DNA of 64,000 nt from Rhopalosiphum padi (Eukaryota; Arthropoda; Insecta; Hemiptera; Aphididae), in the NCBI RefSeq assembly GCF_020882245.1, contig NC_083597.1:13178581-13242580 (forward strand), given 5' to 3'. A program made the translations under genes and the position numbers. Under the pieces are notes generated by a model, which had not been told where the DNA came from, made no database searches, and saw only the letters and a program-made list of their open reading frames with translations. Positions 39,201 through 53,776 of the stretch are shown piece after piece; the stretch's first letter is position 1, and every line of letters begins with the position of its first letter.

Positions 39201-40905
39201 AATAAGTAATCATAGTAACGTTAATGTTTGTAACATTAAGTCGACGAAGCAAAATAGAGATACATTTTTGAAAAAAAAATGTCTAAAAGTACCAAACATT
39301 TTTGTACAATTATACAATATTATTGCATAATTTATTCCATCTGTATATATTATATCGAAAATCAGATGAATAATTTACTATAAAATATAGGAACTAATTT
39401 TATTGGATTAGGCTGTTTACTGTTGACAATTGTTTTAATAGAACTCAAAAACCTAAAGATTATTAGATAGTCTTTGTTTCTATGTACAATATTATACGCG
39501 TGTTATTTTTTCATTGTGATAATAAATCCCAAATACTCAATAACATTATTCGTCTTAACGAATTTATTCAATACTAACAAATGACAGTTAAAATACTTGT
39601 TTTACAATCTATAATCAGAATAATGGAATGTTGAATAAATTTACGAATTAATATCATTTAATGAGATGAACAAAACAAAATTATAGCATCAGTTAGACAA
39701 GAATATTATGGAAAAAACAAAGCTTCTCTCTGCCTCTGTTAGATTCTTTGTTTCATTGAATACTAAAGATGTTGTTTTTAAATAATTTTTAGAACTCGAA
39801 TAATTTTTATTTATAGTAAACCCTTACCAGGGAATAATAATCTCAGTAAATATTAATATACTGATACATTGTACATGTCACAAAAACTAAATATAATTCT
39901 ACGCTTTCTTCGATATTAATCTGAATACTGCCATGTTACTGGAGATTATTTATTTTGGTTCGGTAAATATAATTTTAAAACATAATTTTATCATAACATA
40001 CGATATAAAAAGTATACATTCAGTCAACTTTTTCGAAGCTCTGAGCCCAATCGAAGACAACAGAAATAACATCATATTATTTCTTAAAAACATTGATATG
40101 TATAACTCAATCTGGTAAAACATACCTATGTATTTATTTTTATTATTATGCAGAATTAATATTAAATATCTAGTTTATATTGTTTATAACCCTGCAAGTT
40201 GTTGTAGTTGTACCAAGAATAATAAAAACAAATTAATATATGTACTTCAATTTATACATAAATATGTAATATAATTATTAACGCGAAATTATTTTATAAA
40301 TTATTATTTTTTAATAAACACTTTTTTTTTATTTTATCTAAAAAAAATTCAAACGCATAGACCAAAATTTTAAAAAAGACTTAACATTAATAAATGATTA
40401 AAAGCTTCTGAAAAAAAGTAAAAACCATAAACCTACTTTAATTAATTTAAAAAAAAAAAATAATAATATTAATTATATTATTATATTATTTAATATTATA
40501 TACTATAAGGAAACTAAAATTTATTTGAACTAAGTATTTATTAAAATGTTTTATTTGGCTACTTGATCAAAAACATGTATAAACAGCTTTAGTTTTTTGT
40601 TCTTTATTTTTTAGTAAAATGTTTTTATTATTATTATTATTATTATCGTTTGTATGTCTTGTTATATTTATGTAAATAAAAATTGGTAACCTTTTTTAAC
40701 TCTTTATTTTTGAAAAATATTGTACATATTTATATTTTTAAATATATAAGATTCCTAAAATATTTAAATAGAATTAATAATATTTATACATTTATTAATT
40801 TGCGATTCATTGTATATTCTTAAAATTAAAATTGTTTGTTTGCGTTTTAAAAAAAATATAATTTTAAAAGGGTAAAAAGTGAAAAAAAAATTAAACACCA
40901 CTTAC
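36251..40905 (-). other. Intron 1 (proximal part), no gene seen
   Basis: AT-rich, with an (AT)n tract at about 37098-37118 and a (TTA)n tract at about 40627-40646. The intron starts on the minus strand at 40905 with GTAAGTGG. Confidence 0.5.
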
Positions 40906-40948
40906 CTGTGCCCCAGAGCGCGAACAGTTTGGTACAAACGAAGATACT
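40906..40948 (-). other. Non-coding first exon (5' UTR) of the secreted-protein gene
   Basis: On the minus strand, sequence just downstream of a TATA box reads through a GC-richer stretch ending 'ctctggggcacag' directly before the near-ideal donor GTAAGTGG (40905 leftwards). No ATG occurs in it. Exon 2 begins with an acceptor only five bases before its ATG, so a separate upstream leader exon is required, and this is the best candidate in the window. The start is estimated from a CAGT initiator-like site about 31 bases from the TATA box. Linkage to exon 2 is inferred from strand, order and splice signals. Confidence 0.5.
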
Positions 40949-41120
40949 GTACAGAGTGAAATCTACTTTTCCGTTTATATATATAGGTACGTGCTACGTT
41001 GTTACGAACACTACGCTTCCGTACGGGTCGTGGATCAGCCCGAGAGGGTAATATTCTGTGCTTCTCTTTTCAGCGTGCGCAACAAGTCCCTCCTCCCTTT
41101 GGGGGTTTGTCCAAAATTCG
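40949..41120 (-). promoter_or_regulatory. TATA-type core and proximal promoter
   Basis: On the minus strand, TATATATATAAA occupies 40985-40974. The region upstream (to about 41120) is GC/CpG-richer than any neighbour, with 'acccgtacggaagcg' and an AGGGAGGAGGG purine block. The overlapping plus- and minus-strand open frames here (40991-41280) reflect this composition and are not genes. TATA-containing promoters suit tissue-specific secreted-peptide genes. Confidence 0.5.
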
Positions 41121-44100
41121 CAACAGTTATATCGCGTCTCGGAAAAAAATACCACATAATAAATATAATGTATATAACATTCTTATATAAATATATTGTT
41201 GTTTTATATTTGATTATATAGATAAGCACATGTTTTAATAGTGAAAAAAAATAATTAAGTTTTCCTTTCAGAAAACTCATATTTATTTTTCTCTTTTAAT
41301 ACAAATAATCATAATTACTAAAGTATAGAATTAATTATTCCTTATATACACTTATAACAATAATATCCTGTCCAGTAGATTTTATAAATAAAAAAAAAAA
41401 AATGCGATTCAAATTTATTTTTTTTGTTTAATATAATTTGTGTAGGAATTGAATTTTTTTTTCACATTAATTTATAATTTAAATTTGTTATATTATGTAG
41501 TTTAGGTGGTCTGCTAGATATATGATCTCCTTTTTTGGTCGTTCCTTAAATTAATAATCTTACATTGAATAACAGTTATTTACATTTTTATTTTTATTAA
41601 ACTTAAAATAATAATAGTATGTACCTACTGTAATATTTTAATTCTAATTCATCGTTAATATTCATAGATGGATATTTTGTTTATACATTTTTTGAAATTC
41701 TTGTTGCATTAACGTAAAATTAAAGTTGAAAATTATTTTGTATTTTTCAAAATGTTTTTTTTTTCATTTTTTGGTTGTTTTTTTGTTTTTATATTTAGAA
41801 TAAGTTTAACATAAGTTTAGTTTAATTATTATGAAGTCAAATATAGCGATAGGTATTTATTTATTATAAATATACTGTGACCAATCACTATAATAATATA
41901 TATTTATGTATTTTTAAATAATAAAATATTGCGCATAATTATTATGCATATTTTAAAATTTTATTTAAAAATTATCAGATTACTAAGAAAATAAGTCTTA
42001 TAAAATATATAAAAAAACATTACAATTTTCAATTGTAATGATTTTATTTTACAACGATTAAAACAAACTTGGAAAAATGTTTAGAATGACTTCAAATTTA
42101 AACTAACTGACTTCAATAAACTCACTTGAACGTAATCATTAAAGATCATTGTTAAATAGAACTATATAGGTAAACCACACGAGATTCGTACTGTATTCGA
42201 TTCTCTTCAATGGGATATAAAAAAACTTTATCCTGCATTACCGTTAAAATATTGGGATAAAATCAAAAATACATGATCACTGATAATAATTATAATGTTT
42301 ATCTTTAGGGCAAAAAGATAATTATTCTGTATACGTATTGATTTATATATAATACTTTAGTTTTAAATAAAAATATTGTATAAATGACTGTATAGTTAGT
42401 ACGAACATTCAATTTTGTTTTTCCCATTTTAATTTGATAATAGTAAGTAAATATACAATTTTTTTAACATAATTCTCTGTGATGAAAATTCAATGTGTAA
42501 TATAATAAATTTATAAATGTACATTATGTTATATTATCGGTGTAGAGATGATAACAGTAAATTCTCGTGTAGCGTCCACTTTATAATGTATGTACCTACT
42601 TATACAATATATAAAAGATATGTGTATAAGTCTTATACTATAAGATTTATTAATTTTTTTCAGTTTAATTTATCTTAATACATTTGCGCTATTTGGATTT
42701 TTATATACATAAATACATATTATATAATATATACACTATATACTAGTAGAATAGACATGACTTGAATGCAGTGAAGGAGGAGGGTCGATGATGAAAATAA
42801 ATTTATAGTCAATATTGCTAGGTAAGTGGACAAGCTTATGAAATTGGAGCTATAAACGAGTACCTATAAATGTTCTTATACATATGAATAAAATGTAATA
42901 AAGATATTAAATTATAAGACCTATAATTTTACTTAGAAATTTAAGAACTGAGCCATAAAAAGACTTATGAAATTATAGGTGTTACAGTTTTTTTTTAACC
43001 ATTTTAACAATTTCGGGACGTTAGCTCAGTCCTCTATCAAACCACATTTAAACCTGCTATTATATACCACGTGAAGTTCGTGCTCCCTTTGTTCCTACAA
43101 TGATTCAAGCCTAATACTTTGAGTGATAGGACTGAATCATCAGATAGATGAAATATTTTTAAAAAATTTTTATTGGTTGAAAAATTAAAATTATAAATTA
43201 AAAAATTTCTCGAAAATATATGTACTATATGCTATGATACAACTCAACTCATATTTTTGAGCAGAAATCCGGATAACATCAATATTACTGCTATATTTCT
43301 GCAATTGGTAAATTACAATTTTACCGTTTGAGTTTTGTCATACGGACTGTTATTTGTAAAATATTGTGTCTTTTAATCTTATTAAATAAGTTAAGTATAT
43401 CGCCAGATTAGTATGTGTATAATATATTTTGGATTAAAATTAATTTACTCTTCTAATCTAATAAAAATACATTTGACTATTAGAGGTAACAGAAAAGAAT
43501 ATATTTAAACCATGTATTGATGTATCTGGTATATATGATATAATTGAAATTTACCAACATACTTACTAATAGGCTTATATGATTTATTTTAAACGGTTGT
43601 CGATAGAATATACAGAATGTTTTTAAGAAGCATTTTTAACACTCACTTTTCTTAGAAAACTGTGTAATGACTTTTCCCAAATCCTGCAGACATTTCAACA
43701 TTTCACTTTCAATGGGTATATCCAACTTGTTGCTAATGCATTCTATTCAATCATCCAATTTCGTGGTATCTCATATATATATATTTTTTTTTTACTCTTT
43801 TCAAAACGTAAGACGAACGTATTCTCATTTCTTACATACACTATACCTATGGAAAATGTACACAATTAAATTTTTAAACAGTAAAACGATTTCCAAGTTA
43901 AAAACCGCCTACCGTATTTTATAGCTAGAGGATTTGCTTTATTTTAAGCTGCAAGGAATTTTTAAAATGTAAAATTCATATTTTTAATTAATATGATTGT
44001 ATTGTATTTTTATTTATTAACATCGAATGAATTTAATGGTTTATTTTAAACGATAAAAATTTAGAAATGTACGTTCGACGGCAATTTGTTATTCTAAATA

Positions 44101-47100
44101 GAAAGGTGTAATTAAGATGAAAATATTATTCGAATTATTTGATTTCTTTCAAATATATTTCATATTATATTTTAATTGTTATTAGTTGTAATCAAATTAT
44201 TAATTTACTATTATTTAAACATTAATAAATTATTGGACCAGTTCAAATGGTTATTATTGGAATTGTAATTTAATATAATTTACAGAGAAACATATTATTG
44301 TTTCAGTAAAATACCTGCATATTATTATAGACTATAGTTAGTTAGCACTCGTAGTAATTAATTAGGTAATTCATAAGGTAATCATTTTATAATTTTTATT
44401 TTATTAATTTATAGCCTTAAATTAAATTAGTATAAAAATTCAATGATATGGTAATGATATTATAGTGTAAATTGTGTTCTATTAACAAAATAATATATAA
44501 AATAAATATAATAAAATTATAATCCAATAAGAATTAACAATATTTATAATTGTGAATTTACATCTCAATACGTGTCCAAGGTCTCGTTAAAGGTGTATAT
44601 ATAATATATAAATGTTGGTAACTTGATAATTATTATTTTAATTTCGCAGTTATGTTAAGACACTTTAGACAATAATGAGTAATGAGTGAACTCATGTCAA
44701 AAACTTCCACACGCATAATGTTTCGCACAAGTATATGGACAGCTATCAAGTGAACGACGTCCAAAGCATTTGTGCGTTTACAACACGAATTCAAACTAAA
44801 AAGATAAAAAGCAATAATTCGTGGAACTATGTCCAGTTAAAAACTGTAAGCGATATTATAATATTGGTATTCCTGATTAATGATTATAATATATGGATTA
44901 TACGCGGAAAACGTTGTTGTGAGCACAGCTCGAATAGTAAACATTCTGATTTATTAGTGTAAGTGAACTTCATTAAATTTACCCACTGGTAAAATATGCA
45001 TGCGGAGATCATTGTAAAATTTTAATTTTTCAAATATTGTAAATTGTTCCTTCACCTAGTTGTAAGTTTGTATATAATATATGTTATCATACATGTTGTG
45101 TAAACTAAAAAAAATTTTTTTTGACTTTTTTTGTGTACGTGCTTGCATTTATACATTAATTTAGTTGATGTATGTAAATGCCAAGTTAACTTCCTGGAAA
45201 TAAAAATCGAAAGCCATTTCGACATAACATATTCTACATTTATGAAACACTAATACAATATTATGTGATGGGCAATAACGCTAAGTGCAAATCCATATTT
45301 AGGTGTCGATAATAATTAATAACCTATGTCCATATCAATCATTAATCTATAGTAAATATACTATTTGAATAGTTATCATAATGTTCAATATTAACGTTTA
45401 GTTGTTAAAAAGTGTACAGTTATATTTTCTTTTTGCGGATTATATACAATATCAATTAACAACATATACAATATTGTACCGAAATCATACTTATACCCGA
45501 CCGTAAGCATATTTAGACGAGTGTTATAGCAAAAACCCTTTATTATTTGCATAAGGGATATTGATGAGTATTATCAATGAAAATAAATCAAAAAAATGCG
45601 TATTTTTCTTTTCGTAATCAATTATTTTTTTATCCCTACGATTTAGTAATTTTGTCTAAAAACGTCAATACATTTTACTATTGTCTGTTGTATAGATTGT
45701 TGATGTACATAATATTGATTATTAAATCAATTAGTCTTGATGACTCACAAACACCTATGTTGTATCATGAGTGTAATTAGTGATATGTGATTACCGATTA
45801 GTAATACGACTAAAACGTGATTAGTCGACTATAAGCAACACTATAGCGCAATGTGGAAGATATGATATTAACATTAACATTCATAATGTTACGATTATAG
45901 TGATCAATGATCGTGTATTTTAGATTTATACTTAGAAAATCAAGACTTCGAAAGGCTAAATAAAAAAATGTATATTTTTTGTTAATTGATATTTTTCAAA
46001 CCAAAATTTATAAAGTTACTAGAAATTTAAGTAAATTAAATATACATAATGATTTAGATTTATAGAATGTATTTAATAGTATCATGACTTTTATAGGTAT
46101 ACTACAAATTTCATACATTTTAAAATCTGAACACAATGTTTTACCTATGATTTTAAAATTAATATTTTCCGAATAATTATATCATAATATTAGTTACCAG
46201 TAAGTATAACTAATGAGTTATAATATGAATATTATTCACAATAATTTATTGTTGTAATGATAATATTACTACCTATAGGTAAATAAAGTTATACTAGGTG
46301 CCTAAAATCTTTATAAATTTTTTTATGTAATTGACCATCAATATTTTCTGACATACGTAGGTAGTAAAAAAATCAAAAACAATTTTATTTAAGATTTTAA
46401 TGAATTATTAAAATATAAAATAATAAATGTTTTTTATGCATATTGTTTATTTGGCTACAGAATAACGATTATTGCACAATTTTGATTTTGTTTATATAAA
46501 TTCATACATCGTTCATACGATATACACCTTCTTCTTATTATTAGTATTACTTGAACTTTTAAATTATATAAAATAAATATAATTTATTAATATAGAAAGT
46601 ATTAGTTTAATTTTTAATTTTTTATCTGTGTGTAAATAACTTAATTAGATTATAAATTTTGAGTGGAGCAAATGAGTTTTAAGAATTGTTTAAAGTGTGA
46701 TAACTTTTCCATTTTTTTTGTAAAAATAAACTTTTATTTATCAATAATAATAAATAATATTTTATACTATAAAATCTCAATAGTTAAATTCCTTATAAGT
46801 TTTAATGTATAATTTCATTTAAATATATATTGCAATAAATGTTACAACAAATTATAATAAAAACCTAACTAAATAATTTAACATTATAAAACATATTTTT
46901 AATAATTCTGCCTTACTTTTACACATAGTAATAAGGTTACAACATTATTAAATAACAAGTAAAAACTTCTTTCCAAACTTATATTTTCTTATATCTTTAT
47001 TGAGAAACTTTAAATGGTTCTTTGATTATTGCTTAACGTTTTTCTGACAGATTTTGGAAATATAAAAGCGATATACGTGTGTAAATTAATTGGTATTTCA

Positions 47101-50100
47101 GAGCAATCAACGTTGTTTCTTAAGAGATTTCAAACCAACTTACATCATTGTCCATGGAACACATTAATTTGCTAGTCAGCCGCGAAAAAAACTTTATTTA
47201 GTTAAATAGGTTTTCTTCGTCGAAATTTAAATATCTCATTAATGTTTAATATAATTCTAGACATTAGTGTAAGTGTAAAAAATATAAATATTTTTTAATT
47301 TATTATAAGATAATAAATATTATAGATTATCTTTATATTTAACATATTTATTAAAAATCGAAAAAATCTTTTATGTATATTTTATTACATTATACCTAAA
47401 TACTAGTTTTATTTAACTGACATTATTTTGGGTCAGAATAAAAAAAAAATACAATTTGATATTTTTAAATATTTTAGGTTTCTATGCAAATTAATATTAA
47501 GAATAAATTTAGCACAATTATCACGTTATCATATTTTTCTATAACCACGTGTGAATTGTACCTGCATAAGCAATATTGAACGATTAGAGTAATTATACCT
47601 ATTTTAATCATTATTCCCAAGTAGTAAAAGAAACGTAGAAAGAAACTTAAAAGGGTATTAGTAGTAACTATTAAGTTCAAACAATTTTATACATTTATAC
47701 AATTACAAAGTTAATGTTTTATTAAAATAAACAAAAATGTTCCATGTGAAACAAAAACAATTTTACTATAACGTTTTTCGTCATCATTTTGTTCACACGT
47801 AGTTTTTATAATATATAATATTAAAAATGCATTCTGTATTCTATTTTTAATTTTGTACAGTCTGCCACTATTGTGTTATAGATGTTGTTATAATATAATT
47901 TATAGTGTAACATATTTTAGTTTAAATAAGGTTTAGGTTTTATTAAAAAAACAAATAAAAACGTTTTTTAAACACAATAAGCTGTGTTTCAAAATTTTCA
48001 AATGCGTGAAAATACAGTGAAAATATAATTATAAATTTTGACAAATTGACATAACTATATAAGTTAAATTTAAAAAATATAATGACAGTATATACTTCAA
48101 TTATACATATTATATCTTGGGCGGTGAGGTAGTGGTTATTTATTTTCCAGTCGCACGCACTACTCAGTTACGCTGACGTGTTTAATGATAAGAATCGTTT
48201 AGAATGTATGTATGTATGTTTTACTTTACAATAAGGATCTCTCTGAACTTCAAAAGAGATATAATGGTAAATCTGAGATCTACTGCCTCACAACAAGAAG
48301 CTTTTGATGATCGAAGACGAATGTAACTGAACTTATAGTATTGTAACCATAACAATATCATCGTATGTATATAAACAATAGCACAAAACCAGATTATTAA
48401 TCATCGGCAACAAGTGCTTTTAGTTATTTTATTTTAAAATGTATTGTTATACCAATGTTCGTTTGCTAAATTGTGTCTAATGTTACAGGTCGACAAATCA
48501 TCGGGTTATCTAGATTACGATTAAACTTCAACCATCATTACTTTCGTTTAAAACCACAGCAGTCCCGAAAGTATTACGAGCACGTTAGTCTTTGTCTAAC
48601 AATAATTAATAATCACACACGTCAAGTTTTACTGAAACTTGTGGAATGATGCGCTAACTGAAACAAACACAATTGTGTCTGTTTTCTTAGATATGCAAAT
48701 TATTTTGGTTATAAGATTCAAAAAACTCTTATATATAAAGTATACTCCCTTATAAGATTACAACTTATGGTTTGTGTATACATTTTCGTTGTACATAATT
48801 AAATTAACAATTATTGCAAAGCATAATAATTTATCTTAAAAAAAAAAAAACTAAAAATTAAAAAATAAGGCGGTGATACTGCAGATACTGCAGATGTACT
48901 TGAATAATTCATCTCATTTTACTTACCCCTGACTACCTTTCCTACTTTCGCGATAGTGAAACAATTTTAAATTAGAAAGCAATTAACCAAAACAATAACC
49001 ATCATCAAACACAAAAAAAGAGATTATTTCTGAGTTATCTGCTTACTTTATCACATATTTTAGGTAGTATTTAAAGGACGTTAATAAAATATGATTATAA
49101 AAATAATTTACTAGTAATATTTATTTAGATTGACACAATATTATAATAATTAACTTATGATTGTGATAAATATAAACATGTTTTTATATTAAAATTTTAA
49201 TTAGTTAGAATTCCAAATTCCAAATTTAATTATATTATTGTAATAATTATTAAATACATAATAGCATATAATACAAAATACTAACTAACTTGTATCAAAA
49301 TTGTATATTTTTAAGACTCAATTTTACTAAATTTTATAATTGTTAATCAGTTATAATTGCATTTAACTTATTGATTGAATCATGTATTCGGTTAAGTCAT
49401 ACAAATTTAAATATTGTAAGTAGTATATAAACTGAAAAAGAAACAAATTTGTTTTAATTAAAATTTGTAAAATATAAATTCGATAATATTATTTCTAATA
49501 ATATTATCTAAAGATGCATTCAACTTCCGGAAAACGTTTTTGCCTGAAACGATTAAAGCTAAAATATATAACACATGGTTGTATTACATATTATCTTTAA
49601 AAAATAAATATATTTACAACATTGTTAAATTAGTTACTATACGTTTATTCAACACACAACTTTATAAAACAAAATAAACAATAAATATTTTTGATTTTTA
49701 ATTTATTTTTTTGGGAAAGAAACTTAAATGTCTGTATAAACGAAGTAAAAATAATAATTAATTAATGCCTTTATACAACAGTTTATATATATTATACGTA
49801 TATCATTGTACAACAAGAAATTCGGATGTTAAAAATATTAAAAATAAATTTACGCAATTCGTATATACAGAACTTTCACTGTTACTGCAGAAGTACAAAC
49901 GTATAATCATTGCATTCATATTGGGTCATTAAATATACATTTCGGTCTACTACTTTAAGTACCTATTACAAATTCATATACAACTATACGTTTTTAAAAT
50001 GAAGAAAAAACAGTCGGAATCCATGACAAAATATACTCACAATAACACACAATATGAAAAAAAAACTTGTTCTATAATAAATATCTTATAGTGATCTTTT

Positions 50101-52462
50101 GATCCCTTTTAAATCAAAATTATGCATTTTATTTACGTATCTACTAAGTTTTTGAATTTGTGTAATTTACGCTACACAGTAACCCGTGATTAAATCAATA
50201 TTATATTGTATTATGCATAACATCTGCATATGAATTGTACGGTACAGTCAAAACAAACTGTTAACCTAATTCAAATTTTATTTTCCTAATATAAATTTAT
50301 GATGTAATATATTATAATATATGTAATATTGTAATATACACGCATATTCATGAAATTGCTTTAGTTAAAAATTAATATGAAATTAATTTAATTGAATATA
50401 AAACTGATAAATATTATTATACACATTAATAGGCTAATAGGTTTATACTATTACCGTTATTTAGATAAATAATTAGCCAAATATCCTATTAAATTTCTGT
50501 ATCTGCCTGTAATACTGAAAGCTTGATGGAAAAATAATGTTTGCATAAAAACAATGTTTAGGATACAATGCCTTTAATCAGTTATATGTAATGACTTGCT
50601 AATTTTTTAAGCAGCAAAATGTTTACACTAATGCATTGAAACCATTATACTTATGCGTAACACAAACTATATAAACTTAGAATGTAATCAGCGGATCTTA
50701 GTGACTTACCAACATCAAAGGATTTAGCAATTTAAAAAAAACCAAACTATAAAATAACAATATTGTGATTAACGAATATAATACGTCAAATAAATCAGCC
50801 TAAATAGAATTTACTTAAATTTTGTATTGTTACAGTAATTTTATATGATATATTATATGTAAATATTTTATAATTTATCTTAATCTTGTACCTAGATGCT
50901 ATATACCTATGCTACTATAATACCATTTTTGAGACTTCTCGTGACAGCCATTTTCTAACCGACAGATTTTTATAAATGGAAATTATTCTATATTAATTTT
51001 GATAATTTTATGTAAGTACTTATATTGAGATACAGTGAAGACAACGTTATGTTATCTCCCCCTTCAAACAACTTAAGCCTCTAAAATTCCCCATAATGGA
51101 AATAGGTTAGGTAAACATAAGGTGAGCATCAACTATAAACACCTGTATTTTGGAAAAGTTAAAAAATTTTAGAAATCATATTTTTGAAAAATATAACGTA
51201 GGTACATGTCAATTTTAATATTTTATATGTACTTCCCTCAATTATTGTTGACTATATTGTGATTGTTAGTATTTAGTAAACCGACTAATTACCATGTAAT
51301 TCTTATGGAAATTGAAATAATTGTTGAAAATGATTGTTTTTAAATCGAAATTATTGTTTTGAAAATACTGAAATTAAATTGCATAACTTAGAGACTAGAG
51401 CACAATTCTTTTATAAAAATATTGATACACGCATATAATCATTTTGAATATAGAGCGAAAATGTTTTTTAGTTATGATCATTTAAAATTTAAATGAATGG
51501 AGTATCGGACAACAAATTTTTATGAGTTCGCTCCTCAAAGTACTTTATCTGTCGACATTATATGTTAAAGGGTCTGATATGGTGTATCAAAATGTATTAC
51601 GTAGTTGGCTCATATTTTTCTACTAAATGGAATTTATTTTACAAATTATAATATAGATAGATTTTTAAAAGATGACTAAATACAATTTCACCAGACGTTA
51701 TTTTATATTTTTTTACATTTTTTTTGAAAATAATATTTATTTTAGACCATAAAATAAAAAAATATTATTTATTTATTAATCACAATATGTAAGCAAATTA
51801 AGACGACTAAAGAACTTATAATATATACTTATATTTATGTACCTATTTAACACTAAGCTTGTATAATATTAAATCTACACATAATCTGCAAAGATAAATC
51901 CTCAATATCGTTGCAATAATAAATTCTAATAAAACGTATTATTTTTTAACTTCTGATTATAACTAATTAACTTGTGATCATTATATAGTAGTCCAGGAGT
52001 TCACCAATAGTGGAGAAAGGAATAGTTGCTCCTCCAGATATCAAGATTTGAAAACATTATATTTACGTACTCCCGTATCACTCTACTCCGTTTACCAACA
52101 CTTAAAATAAATATAACTCATAAACTACGCATCCAATTTTTGTATTATTTACTGTAAATTATTCTTTATATTCTAATAATTAATTAACTTTATTGATATT
52201 TGAATACTTTTTATTGTAAAAATAGTAATATAAACGTAAGTATTTTAATAACTTTTCCTGAAAATATTAAGTAGGAAACAATCAGATATTATGAATTTCA
52301 TTATTAGCTACTCGTAAATAAAGCTAAAACTTTTTGATTAGCTAAATACTTGTTGTAGTTACAGTCTTTTTAGAATTTTGCAATATTTTACAATATATCA
52401 GAGAAAAGCATTGATATTTAATTTAATGGTAATAAAAAAAAAATTTTTACATTTATTCATAG
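41121..52462. other. Upstream intergenic DNA, no gene seen
   Basis: Over 11 kb of AT-rich sequence. Plus-strand frames at 43667-43924, 44735-44962 and 45577-45780 and the minus-strand frame at 47474-47680 lack domains and coherent splice sites. A slightly GC-richer patch at 48120-48340 carries no readable gene. Confidence 0.5.
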
Positions 52463-52550
52463 ACTACCTTATTTGATGTAATTGCTGATCGCATTGGCAG
52501 ACATGACACTCAGAAGTTAGCATGTGGACTAGCAACAATCGAGAAAAAAG
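52463..52550 (+). CDS. Isolated 88-bp exon candidate
   Basis: A stretch of ordinary base composition in AT-rich DNA, bounded by a good acceptor ('ttattcatag' after a T-rich tract) and a good donor (AAG|GTAAGG at 52551). Only one of three frames is open. It encodes 29 residues, TTLFDVIADRIGRHDTQKLA then CGLATIEKK, plus one base. No other exon of the same gene is recognisable nearby, and the family is unknown. A captured exon, or an exon of a plus-strand gene with large introns, would both fit. Confidence 0.35.
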
Positions 52551-53776
52551 GTAAGGTTTGAATTAAAAATAAATATATGAATTATAAAAATTCATTACCA
52601 AAACTGTATTTGGTTCTTGTCATCGTGACAATACGAGTAGTATCATAGAATTTCAAAATGTTTTATACCTATAAAATATGAATTATATGTATGATGTATT
52701 ACGGTATAGTTATAAACATCACATTATATTATAGGCGCAGCGTACTGTTTACAGTTCATAAACATTAATGAATTTACAAAAACAAAAAAACGTGTATAAC
52801 GGAAAAATATTTTTAACACAACAATACAAAACAACTTGAAAAAATAGCTGAAGGGTTACACAATCCCACAATCTTCCACGAGTCGTAGACATGTCAAATT
52901 ATTTAATTATTTTCTTGACGTGTGGGAATAAAAATTACACAATTCTTAAAAGCAGTAAGTATAGCTTTTTATAGCGTCTTTCGGGACTTTCGCTAACGTG
53001 CAGTTGTACACAAAATGTGCAGTTTTTATTTATATTAATGTTGTGCAGTTCATGAATATGCTATATGATTCAAATTTTTAATGCTATATGTTTATGAGTT
53101 GATAATATATCTGTTTTTCAAAAATATTAGAAAAATGATTGAAAAATTGATAATAAAAAATTGTTATCTATGAATATCAACAGATTAAAATCACGCTTTA
53201 TAATCTTCCGTTACTAAAACTAACTTAAGTATTTATTTGAAGTTTGATGGTCACAGTTCTCATACAGTAATAAACAATGTATTAGTCTCCTGGCAAATTT
53301 TTTCACTTCTGTAAAATAAACAAGATATTGTAAGGCTTTAACATTTCCTTATTGCAAGCTCTAGGCCTTCTTTGTGCGTCTCTTTTATTGACGTACAATA
53401 CAAACGTATTTATATAAAAAAAACAACAATTAAGGTCATTAGACCACGTTTGATTTCCTTCAAAATAATCATCGTCTTACCAATAGATAGATTTTTTTTT
53501 TAAAGTTTTTTTTTCTATAAATTTCAATAAAAAATGTTCACAGGTCCATAAAGCTTGAATATTATATAAGGTTATTATAAAGTTGTTATTAGCTCCTAAT
53601 TTAAAAATATTGTTTAAAGGTATTTGAAACTTTTATTGCATATTATTATATTTTATACACATAATGACATATTTTCAAACACAATATTCTCGGAAAAAGT
53701 TAATTCAACCCGTCGTATTACTAATAGTGAAATAAATTACTTTCATATCGATATAAGCATGAAATACACTTAGCAA
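52551..53776. other. No feature seen
   Basis: AT-rich sequence without open frames or repeat ends I can support. Confidence 0.5.

Noticed and set aside
40991..41280. Overlapping open frames on both strands (63-81 codons)
   Set aside because: They sit on the GC-richer promoter block of the minus-strand gene, so openness follows from composition. No domain or splice support.
43017..43100. tRNA-like 'gttagctcagtcc' stretch
   Set aside because: It resembles a tRNA A box, but there is no B box (GGTTCGA-type) at the right distance and no cloverleaf can be drawn.
44735..44962. 75-codon plus-strand frame with donor-like GTAAGC and an upstream 'tttcgcag' acceptor
   Set aside because: An in-frame stop at 44687-44689 separates the acceptor from the frame, so the signals do not form one exon.
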